From Paragordius varius (Eukaryota; Nematomorpha): DNA of 64,000 bases. Both the position numbers and the translations under genes were made by a program. The stretch lies in the NCBI GenBank assembly GCA_964247055.1, contig OZ176052.1, positions 868,001 through 932,000 of the forward strand. The letters run 5' to 3'. Positions 10,533-23,000 of this stretch are shown in pieces. The notes below the pieces were generated by a model. That model searched no databases, had not been told where the DNA came from, and saw nothing but the letters and a program-made list of their open reading frames with translations. Within the stretch, counting starts at the first letter, position 1; the number at the start of each line of letters is the position of its first letter.

Positions 10533-13131
10533 TTAAGAAGTAGTTGAGTTTGATTTCTTGGGAAATATTATAATGCAAGTCATATTATCACAACCGGTTC
10601 CATCTCCACCCGTTCCAGGGGCCAAACATTCATGGAATAACTATATATAGGCATTAAAATTTTATATAAATAAATTGTAAAAAAGGCAATCATCCAATCA
10701 TTTTTATAGATATATTTGAGATATATATATATATAAAATTTTTGACTATTAGATATATAAGCGATGAAGAATTTTTGAAAAAAAACTACCAATAAAACCG
10801 AAAATTCATAAAAATTAATACATCCTATTGTAATTTGTAAAGTTTATACGTTGACTCATGATTATTTTGCGCTATAGTGGAGGATGCATAAACAATAATA
10901 TATATAACAATGTAAAAAAATTAATCATATTACAAAATTATTTTAATATTACTTAGAATCACACATGTATAGGATATAAAGGAAAGAAATATTTATATTA
11001 TTTTAAATCCAAATAAAATAAAAATTTAAGAACATCGTAATTTTTATCAATATTTAAATACTTGTTCACAAATTTTGGAAGGGCAATCATAGAATTCCTC
11101 TTTTCTTTCCTCCACAAAATCTATAACTTGTTGGCTGGACATTGAATTCCTATCAAAATTTAATTTAAAAGTTTGATTTTAAAATAAATTTAATAATAAA
11201 AAAACATATGGTAAGGACTGATTTAGCTAAAATAAAAAATAGAATACTCAAAAACATTATATAATTTTAAATTTATGGTAAAAAGTCCATATAAATAAAC
11301 TAAATAGATGGATGGTTTTAAACAAATTTGGATATTAAAAAATATTTTGGTTCGAAAAAAATAATTACAAATTTTAAAATTAACTACTACTGATTATGAA
11401 GAATTCAATAAAAATTATGGTTTTAAAATTTTTAAAACTTAATTTTTTTTAAAAACCAACCATATTCCATCACAGGCAAGGACAATAAAATCGGAATTTG
11501 GGGTGATTTTGCAATGCTTAACATCGGGCAGAGCAATTATCATTTGTTTTGTGGCATCTAAACTTTTTTCCATTTTGTAATGATGATCACCTGTGTTTGC
11601 ACAAAAAATGCCAAAATAAAATTATTTTTTTGAATGAAATATATTATTTTAAAAGTTGAATTTTCTATAAAACTGTTTAAAGTAATAATTCACTTAAAGA
11701 AGAGATATCAAAATTTGTTGTAAAACTGTTTTTCCGAAAATATTTAAACGCTTTTAAGAAATAAAAAATTAAAAAACTGAAATAAATTTTTTACCAAAAG
11801 CCCGAGATAAATTAAGGCCTTCATTGACTCGTCCATCTTCGGTTACAACACCACCAGCGCCTTCGATTCGTTCTTTTTCCGGCTATTAAAATATATAAAT
11901 GCATTTATATTGCTCTTATATAAAATGCAATAAATCTCAATATAAAATCCAAAAGAATTTTCGGCATAACATTTTAAAATTTATTTGATGTACCATTTTA
12001 AAATAAATTATGCCAGATATCAAATTATTAAAAACGTTTTAAGCAATGACTTCAATACTTACTTCATATTTTTGTGAATACCCTTACTACAATAAACGTC
12101 GAGAACGTTTTTTAAACTAAAACACATTCGTTTATTGATATGACCAATATGAGGTAAATTTCATTTTTTCTTGCAAAAAACAGTATTAATAAAAATAGAT
12201 AATTTAATTTCTAAATTATATGGTACCTCATCTTCGGGTTTATAATCAATGTAACAATTTTAAAATAAATTAAGCCAACTATAAAATTATAAAAACTTTT
12301 TTTACAATAACTTCAATACTTTTTTATATTTTAGTTAATACCCATTTTAACAAACGGCATAAACGTGTTTTTTTAATTCAAACACATATGTTTATCGATT
12401 TGACCATTATTAAACTAAAATTTCATTACTTACTTGCAAAAAACAGTAAAAATAAAACTATTATTTTGATTTCTAAATCATATTTTACCTCATCTTCGGG
12501 TTTATGATCAAAGGACATATCAACGGCCGTTCCCTTGTTGGAAACAACACACCGGGAATCTCCAATGTTAGCAACATATAAATCTGGACAGTTTTCATCT
12601 GAAGTATCTAACCAAGCCAAAACAGCCGTACACCCAGAATCATATCCCGGCTAGAGGGAAAGTTGAATATTAAAATATACCTTTAAAAAACATTAATTGT
12701 GGAAACAAAAAAAGATAAATATAATTCCATTGGAAATGATTTAAAGAGTTATGCAATTATTTATATATAATATCAAGTCAAAATGAACCAAATACTAACC
12801 TGTATAAAATTACAGTAATAATTAAAATAAGACAAAACGTAATAATAAAAAACAATTTATTAATAACAAAATGCCATACTTTTTACTCAATGTATTAAAT
12901 TAAAACCTATCGTTTTGGGTTTTAAAAATAAAAATATAAAGTGGCAACAAACATATATTTCACACAAATGATTTAATATATAATATAGTTAAATTATAAT
13001 TGTCTTAAAAAGTCTTTTAGTTTTATCTTATAATTATATTGCAATATTTGTGTAATTATAATAATAGAATCAAACGAAATATATTTTATTAAAATCGAAT
13101 TTAAATATACGGACAAAACGTAACAATTAAA

Positions 13132-13163
<32 letters not shown>

Positions 13164-16100
13164 AAACATCCATAATTTTTTAAACCTTAATAATTATATA
13201 AACTAGTCACGAATAACTACCAATTTACTACTCTGTTTCTATTTTGATCAACCTAAAAAGATGAGTTATATATTAAACAATTGTTAATAAATTTAAGGTT
13301 TCGTCTGCAAAATTTCAATTTTTACTGTATAATTTTAAAATATATATCCAAATTAAAAAATATATATAACACATTTCCTTTTAGTGTATTTATATATTCC
13401 TCAAAAATGGCTTATAAAAAATATTATTGTGTTTTACTTTTACGTTTTGTCTGTATAATTTGAATTTTTACTGCTCTCAAACTTTTAATATTCAAAAAAG
13501 GATAAATATTTTGGTAGAACCAATCTAAAATATATCCAAATTAAAAATAAATATATTATACTTTTCCCTTGGGCGCATTCAAATATTCCTCAAAAATAGC
13601 TTAAAAAATATTATTGTGTTTTACTTTTACGTTTCGTCTGTTTAATTTAAATTCTTACTGTTCTCAAAATTTTAATATCCAAAAAAGGATAAATATTTTG
13701 GTAGAACCAATCTAAAATATATCCAAATTAAACATAAATATATATATTATACTTTTCCCTTTGGCGCATTCAAATATTCCTCAAAAATGGCTTGTCTGGG
13801 ATCTAAATCATCATCATCTTCATCGTCGTCGCCATTTTCATCCGTATCTTCATAATCGTCTGCTACGTCACCTGATTCGCTTTCACTTTCAATGTGATCG
13901 TCTGCGTTTTCTTCAGCACTGTCAAGTTCGCCATTTTGTTTATTCTTGTTGGAAATTATAGCATTTGAATTATCTGATGAATCACAATTCGAGGAGGAAT
14001 CAAAGGGTATATCTTGTTCATGCTTTGTAAATGATTAAAACATAAAGATTTTAATGTTTTTTTTAAAATATATATTAATTTTTTATACATTATCAAATAT
14101 GTTAAATCAAAAAATATATTATTATAACAAATTGTAAAACATCGAATACATATAACAATCACGTAAAAACAAAAAATTGATATCACACATATGTTCGACA
14201 CTTACTTTTATATCACCGTTCATATGAATTGTTGCCGTCGTTTCCTCTTTAAGCTTTTTATGAAGAGGAGATGATAACGTGCCAGTTAATGATTTGGTAG
14301 GGGATTTTTGTTTTTCGGAGTTATTATCATCGATCTTAGAATTATTGAAAGATGATGAATTATATTCTTCTTTTATTTCAAGGCTTTTTCCAGTTTTTAA
14401 ATCATTTTCCAGCGTTGTAGAATGTTTCCTTTTTCCTGCCGCGTGTGTCGTATTAGTGGAATCTTTAGAAGTTGTGGATATATTGCCATTAACATCTGTT
14501 GTTGAAGTAGTTTCAATGTGTTCATCATCATCATTTAAAAGGGATGTAGGGAATTCGGGTAAAACTTTTGAATCCTAATATAAAATTTAAATTATTTTGG
14601 TAAATAATAAAAAATATAATGTCTTAAAATAAATATGCAATAAAACCAAAAAAAGCTAAATTCAAATGCTAATTATGTCTATCAAATTGCACCTTGTATC
14701 AAATGCTTTTAGTTACTTTTGTGATATATAATCATTATTTAAAAAGGCTTTTTTAATTTATGATATGTTAACAAAATATGAAATTACCAGGTGAAAAATA
14801 ATTTAATTTGCTAGATTTATAATTTATTTAATAAGTCGTTGTAATGTGACCGTATATTTTTGCATATTTAATATGGGTAAAGATTGATATACTTAAAATT
14901 TTGGTGTGATAAAAATATGATAAACCAATATTTCCATAAAAATCATTATGAGTTAAATAGATAAGCGCTTTTATCCTGAAGAGAAATAATGAGTAAAAAT
15001 GTTTATTAAAAATGGTCACCAAAATAATTTAAATCAGAAATAAATTTGCCATAAAAAACGAAAAAGGATGATTTAAAAAAAACCGTATGAGATGGGGTAT
15101 CTTTTTGTGGAGATGTTTCTTTAGCAACCTTTCCACCCACCTTGCGCCGTAAAATAGATTCTTCTCGATGTATTATTCCTTCAATTTTGATTTTCGGTGA
15201 GGCGGATAAACCATTTTCTGATGTACTAACATTATTAATTTGAGTATTATTATTAGTATTATTTACATTAACTTTTGAATTATTTGTGGAACTTGTAATT
15301 TCAGAACAAAGTGTTGATTCCAAATTATTATGAAGAGATTCATTTTTGGAGGAACTTTTGTTTAACAAAAATTATAAAAAATATATACCATATATCAATT
15401 AGTCAATTAATTAACGCTTTAAAGTAATTGTCACATAAGCTCTTTTGGGCATTATTTAGGATTATGGTTAAATATCATAAATTATATACGTTTTTTTACA
15501 TTTAGGAACATTAAATCTGTTAAAAATAGATATATGATATATAAATGAAATAGATTTAAATAGTTATAAAAGTTTAGAAAAAAAAATTCAATACTTGATA
15601 TGGGTTGTTGAATCTGGTTTTATTGTTTTTTCTTCCGATAATTTATTCAATACCATTTTATCGGGGGAAGTGAGATCTTTGGATGAATGATTTATATTAT
15701 CAACATTATTTTCGGAATCAAGTTTCTTTTGATCTTCAGAAGTTGGAGAGGACGCATTCTGTTGAGATTTTTTATTTATCTCTTCATCTGTCTCTTCGTT
15801 TAATTCATCAGCCTCAGAGCTTTCTAATTTAGTATATCAAATAAATAGTATCTTAAGAAATTAGAAAATTATATATGCCAAACGTATTGTTGGGTAAGTT
15901 TCTCATTATGCATGCAAGTTATGGATTAGACAGATAGGTAATTAAACGCAGCCCTGACCTAACCCGATATTAATCATGTATGAATTAGTTAGCCCATGAT
16001 TTGTGGGAAAACCGTAGCAGTCGAACTTGAAAAAATTGAGAAAATATGTTGATTAGATGCAAATGTGAATGATTATGTTGGATAGAGTCAAATGTCTTGT

Positions 16101-19100
16101 AAAAATCCACAAAACACATATGGATTTAGGACTGCGTTTTATCGCCTATTCTGTTCTTGAATGCATAATGAAAAACTTACCCGATACATTCGGGATTCAC
16201 GTCTCAGAGGTTATGATCTAACTTAGCAATACTCAAACCGCCGTCCTAAAAATCTTTTTTAAAACCCTGAAATTCTTATTTTGAGTATTAATATTTGCAA
16301 ATGTGTCAAACAGCATCAAAATTTTATCGGTATTATGGCCTTAGAAACAAGATTCAACCCTTTATAAATTTTTTGTGATTACCATCTAACTTCTATTCAT
16401 TATGAGACGATACCCAAGCTCATCATTGCTAATACTACAACATTTTGTAAATCTTTCAAAAACAAAGATGTATATTAAACCAAAAGTTGCTAACGCTTTT
16501 GTAACTGGGCATTCAATAGAAATAGTCAAAAACTACAGATATTTCCGGAGCTTAATAAGTGACGATGATAATTGTACTCCTGAGATATATACGTATAATC
16601 GTTATGGCCAAAACGGGCCACAAATATAATTATATAAAATTTGGGCATCCCCTGATGTCAGCTTGAAACTAAAAATTCGGCTTACAAATGCAATTATTTT
16701 TCCATCTTTTTTATGGGTGTAAGGTTGGGCGCTAATAATCCGACGAACGGATAATAAATTCTTATGAATTTTTAGTACGGACATTAGAACAACACACACA
16801 ATTTTAAAGATAAATCGATCCCGATATATTATTGCTTGGAATTACTTTGACCACATTATGAAATTGTGGAAAAGTCCTTGATGTTGGTAAAGGTTAAATG
16901 TACACGTAAAAATGGCGCCGAAGAAGAATAAGGTGGATGGACAATATTCTAATAAAAACCAAATGTAACCTTTGCAGAACTCTACATTAACACTAAAAAT
17001 AGCAATCTATGGAGAAGTTTCATTTACAATGTTGCAAAGAGTCGACTTCGACACTGTAGCTATACATTCATCCATCCATGATTTTTTATGATATATAGAA
17101 ATAATTTTTTAAATTTACTTTATAGGAAACGCTTTAAAAATGGCTTAAATAATTCAATATTCGGCCAATTTCCACCGTTAAAACAATGAAAAAATTTATA
17201 ATCAATAAAAGGGTCCATGTAATATTAAAAAACTCACGGACAAATTTGTTTTGTGATTTTTTTAACTACGCCGTTGAAATAACTTAAAAACACAGTTATT
17301 TGGCTTTTCGGTCAGTTCTCTTGACGCCGTGATTAATTATATAAATAAATATTTATTCAAAAAGAATTGCGTAAAATGTAATAACCACCCTTTTAAACAC
17401 ACCAAAACCAAAAAAAAGTTTAAGGTGTAAACTGTAATCAAACACAAAGATAAGTATGACTCAAATTAGTTAAATTTATGTTAAAAGTTAATTAATTTTG
17501 GTTTATCATTTTCAACACCATAAAAAACAAAAAAAACCAAGTAGTTAATCTACACCCACAAAAATAAGTAAAATTAGCGTGAAAAATTATTTTAGATTAA
17601 CAAGGTCCACACACACATCAAAAAACAAAACCCAAATGGTAAAAACTTTAACCAAACTACAAAAATAAGTAAAAATTTAATTAATTTTCTATTAAGTTTT
17701 CGTTTATCGTTTTACGATATTAACAACAAATATTAAAAAAATATTTTGGCAGTCAATTAATTTTGGTTTATCATTTTCAACATACCAAAAAAGCAAAGCC
17801 TAACAGAGTTAACTTTAGTATCCACAAACACAAAGGAGACAAGTAAAATCAAAAAAAAGTTATATTTGGTAGAAATTTTAATTTACCATTTTCATTATTA
17901 GTTTGTTCTTCACTACTTTCCTCCTCCTCGTCGTCTTGAGAAGTATCATCGACTTGAAAATCGGCGTCGTCTTCAGAGTCGTCTTCGTTTTCATCATAAT
18001 TCATATCAGCGTCGTTATAAAATTCTGCTAGAGAGTTTGGATTTCGACCAGAACCGGTCCCGCTTTTAGAAGAAGAACCGGCTTTTTCTTTCCTCATATC
18101 AACTTTGTTGCAGTTTTGAGATGTTGAAGTAAAAGTACAAACTTTTTTTATATTATTATTGTCGTCTACATGATGAGGATGGTTGTTAACCATATTATTG
18201 ACTATGTTATCTTTTTGTTGTAAATTTTCAGGACCCAATAGCAAACTACGCGTTTCCTCAGATAAAACGGAAGTAACTTTCTTTTCATCTAAAGGAAAAA
18301 AGAGTAAATGATTATAAAATCTTGAAACACTATTGTTAATCAAAAAACAGACCCATTAACTTTTTTGGGAGCGGGTGACATAAAATAATGCTACTGATTT
18401 TTTCTTTTAATTCTTTTAAATATGCTTGCTAGCCTAATTCTCAAATATTGTTTTCTAATTTATTTAAACTATAGGATTATATTTTTTAATACTTTATGAA
18501 AAAAATTGCAGAATATCAATCATATTAAATATATTAGAATAATTAATAATTGGTAAAAATTAGTTAAAAAACAGATACCAGCTATTTAAATGATTAAAGA
18601 TATGAAATTCGGCATACTAACAGATTTATGTAGTTTAAATGTAAAATACGTATTGTTAACAATAAAGTTATCCATATTCAAATTGAATTAAAAAAGAAAA
18701 ACCAACAATATATAATAAAAAAAGCAAAAATTTTACAAATGATAAATTTTTTTTCCAAAAATTTAAATGATGTTTTATGAACTGACCTTTCACATTTTCA
18801 ACTCCCTCGTAATTGTTGGCTAAAATTTCATCTATGGGCATATTGGCTTCATGTCGAAGCAAAGATGCTTCATGAATCTCGAAAGAGATTTCAGAATCTA
18901 AAAAGTAAAATATAATTAATTAATAACCTATTTTAAATCAAATTAATAAGTAATACATATATATATATATATATATATATAGCAAACACTAGGTTTGATC
19001 TCTAAATAGTTTTCTAAAAATTCTCATGATGCGATCATAATTAAACCGTTTATAAAATTATTTCCTAAACTGATTAATGTAATAATGGAGGTTTAAAAGA

Positions 19101-20026
19101 TATATTACATTTTACCAATATTATACATAGAAAACAAAGATACAGTTTAACACTTCGATTCAAATTGGGGTATCTAAATACCCCAGACTAAATTTAAATT
19201 AATATTTTTAAAAAACTACTGAGGGAAACGGTCCCAATTTAAATTTATGCTTCTATCTTGATAAAAATTATATAAATATGCCAAAAGATCTTGATAAAAT
19301 TTTGTTTTGAAAAAAAAGTTCCATCTCAAACTACTTCGACGCCATTTTTATTTTACAAAACTTTTGCAAAATATCGTCTTCATTTAATTTTAAGGGTAGA
19401 AATAAAGCTATATTTTAATATAAATTACATTTAACATTGATAGAAATAGAAAAAGCGGTTTATTTTGTATTATTTTTTAATATTACCATTTGACACATGT
19501 CACGTTGACAAAATTTTTACCTTTCAATTTTGGGTTAAAATATTTAATATCAAATATTTTTGAGTAAAATTTTTTATATATTTCGGTTTATTAATGTTAT
19601 ATAAGTGCAAAATTTTGCCATGGTATCGATTCCTTCCATACTTTTTAAAGTCTTTGATTTTAAACAGGCCTGGGGTATCCAACTACCCCAATTTGAATCG
19701 AAGGACTAAAATGAGTGTGTTGTATCCAAGTGTTAATGAATTATATATATATAAATATAATAATCAGGTGTTTAAGTCAAAAATTATTTTTTTCTACCCG
19801 CTAATATCATTTAAAAAACGGTTTTTAAATGAAGCATGGAAGTAAAAATTAAATTTTATTTATCAATATAAAAATAGAAACCATACTAACCCTTGAATAT
19901 TTGTTATAATCAAGTGTTTAAGTTAAAAATTAATTTTTTCTTCCACCGACAAATATTTTAAGGTGATACATAAATGTACATATTTTACCAAAATCTTCAT
20001 TATAAAACAACACACGCAAAAAACTA

Positions 20027-20065
<39 letters not shown>

Positions 20066-23000
20066 ACATTTTAAATAATAAGCTATGCCACAAAAATGTA
20101 TTTTATATTAATAATGAGTTATATTAGTTCGAAAACACATAATTTATTTTTAGGGTGAATTTGAATTGTTCAAGGGTGAAGTTCAATTGTTCAAAAGTAA
20201 ATTTCAATTGTAAATGGTATATTTTAAAGTGATATATATAAATAAAGTTATTTTACCAAAATCCCCATTATAAAACAACACACGCATAAAAAAACTGTCT
20301 AAATATTATATATATATATATATATATCATATTCAAATGTTTGAATCAAAAATAATTTTTAAATACTAATTTTAATGATTATATATATTTATATATACCA
20401 TTTACAGCTCAAATTCACTCTTAAACAATTCAAATTCATCCTTGAACACTTCAAATTGACCCTTGAACAATTCAAATTCACCCTAAAAATATATTATGTG
20501 TTTTCGAACTAATATAACTCGTTATTAATGAGAAATATATCTTTATGGCATAGTTTATTATTTTTTCATTATTAATTATATTTAAAACAAAATTTTTATT
20601 TTTTAAAAATATTGGGTAATTTTTATTCTAAAAACATATATTTTATTTGAGGATGAATTTGAATTGTTTAAGGGTGAAATTGAATTGTAAATGGTATATT
20701 AGTTCGAAAACACATGATTTTATTTTTAGGCTGAATTTAAATTGTTCAAGAGTAAATTTCAATTGTAAATGGTATATTTTAAAGTGATATATAAAAAAAG
20801 TTATTTTATCAAAATCTTTAAAACAACACCTGTCTAAATATATCATATATATATATATGTCATAATCAAGTGTTTAAATCAAAAATAATTTTTTAGTTTC
20901 TAATTTTAATAATATATACCTATTGAACCATTCATAAGGATAGATGATGAAGTTGGCATTTCATCGCCCTCTTGATGACCAAATGCTTCTCCATTCATCA
21001 TTTGGTGTTGTTCATCTGACTATATACAAATTAAATACAAACAAGACGACATAAAAATATAAAGACAAAAATTTGCTTTAAAAAACACACAAGCGTACTT
21101 TGTTAACCCTTGTTTTTTCCCATATAAATTAATTAATTTCATATAATTTAGCAATTTGCACCTCTGATTCATGATTTGCAATTTAAAACAATGAGTTTTA
21201 TTCAAAAAAAGCAAATTTAAAAAAAGTAGAGTAGTAGTTAAAAAAATATTTGTCTTTTAATTTTGCGTGTCCGTAAAATTTCAATTTTTACTGTATGTGT
21301 GGGTTATAGATATTAGCATGTTGATTAATTAATAACTAATATTAAAGAGAAAAAATACGCTTTAATCAATAGGAAATAATACAAGTAAATGGATAAAGAG
21401 AGAGAGAACTTAAAAATATTTTTGATTGTGTATATAAATAAAATCTTATCATATTAGCCTTTAAAGAGTTTTTTATCCCAAGGTGGAAACTCAATAAAAA
21501 TTGAAATCATATCAACCATTCGTATAAATGGTTTTTAAACTTTTAAGGCTATTTGAATTTATTTTTTTTGAAACCTTTGCTTTTCTTTTCTTTTATTGCT
21601 TATAGCCACTTATCGAACAAATGATGAAAATTTGAAATTTCGGATGATCCAAACTTGGAATGTAAATAACTTAACAATGCTAAATCGAGATAATATGCTT
21701 CCAAACTTCACAAAAGAGTATATAAAATCTATATTCAGGAAATAAATGAAATGGACGCGGAGGCGAAGTAAAGCTGTACAAGGAATTTCATAAAAATCCT
21801 TAATTTTTTCGAAAAAAATTAAAAATTTACGCATGAAACCAATATTAAACCTCACTAAATTATATCCAACTATTAAGCAAATTATCAAACAATATTGTAA
21901 AATGAGTAAGTATACCTCTTCGCCCGAGTCTCCTGCACACTTTTTTAGGGCATTTGTCGTGGTGGTCGAAGTTATTTTTTGTTTCCTAAGTTTATTGTTG
22001 TTGCGTTTAAGTCCACAAGCAGAGTTATTATTGGATGATATAAGTTCATTGTAATTACTTTCTTCATCTATATTATATGTGTAAAGTCATCAGTTAGTTT
22101 ACAAAAAATACAGTAAAGGGCACACTATTATAGGCTATATCTGTATTTTAAATGTAAATTTTTTTGTTTATATTAATATATACCATTTACAATTAAAATT
22201 CACCCTTGAACAATTAAAATTCACCCTTGAACAATTAAAATTCACCCTTGAACGATTCAAATCCTCACCCTAAAATAAATTACGTCTTCTTTAAAATTAA
22301 AAATTACCTATATTTTTTTATATTTTTAGGAAACGAAATTTTGTTTAAAATTAATATTGATATAATAAACGATGCCATAAGAATATTTTTTATATTAATA
22401 ATGAGCTGAATTAAATTGTTAAAGGGTGATTTAAATAGTTCAAGGGTGAATTTGAATTGTAAATGGTATATTATATTGAACATTGTGTATTATTTCCCCG
22501 CAATCTTAAAAAATGTGAATTATATAAACGAAAATTCTCTGGCATAACTATTGATATTCAAATAAAATACCCTATTTGCCATTAAAAATAAAGATAAAAT
22601 AAAAGTGCTACAAATGTTATAGCAAAACTAAATTCTGACGCATTTGATAATATTAGCAGTAAAGATAAAAATTATATATACAAAACGTGAAAACAAAAAG
22701 ACAAATATTTTATATTTTTTAAGTTCTTGGTTTTTATTTATTTATTTAATGGAATCGAGTATAATCTCAATTTCCACGGCTATTCCTTATTTTTCAATAG
22801 AATACAATAGACTATACTTTTAAAATCAAGTCTCAAAAAAGATTAATGGGGTTACAAAAAAAATTGGTTTTTTGTTTTTTAAGTTTTGTCTTTAAAATTT
22901 TAATTTTTATCGTATATTTATATATTTGTGTATCACCCGAAACAACGACTTGAAAATAAAATTGAATATAAAATTAACCTTCTTCCCCATTTAATTTTCT

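Noticed and set aside
12225-12249. Additional PP2C exon in PPM1G intron 13
   Set aside because: It is a duplicated 25-nt tail of exon 13 with no acceptor-side exon body.
16402-16629. 75-codon plus-strand frame as a host gene
   Set aside because: Its second half matches the LINE reverse-transcriptase tail, so it is part of the retrotransposon relic.
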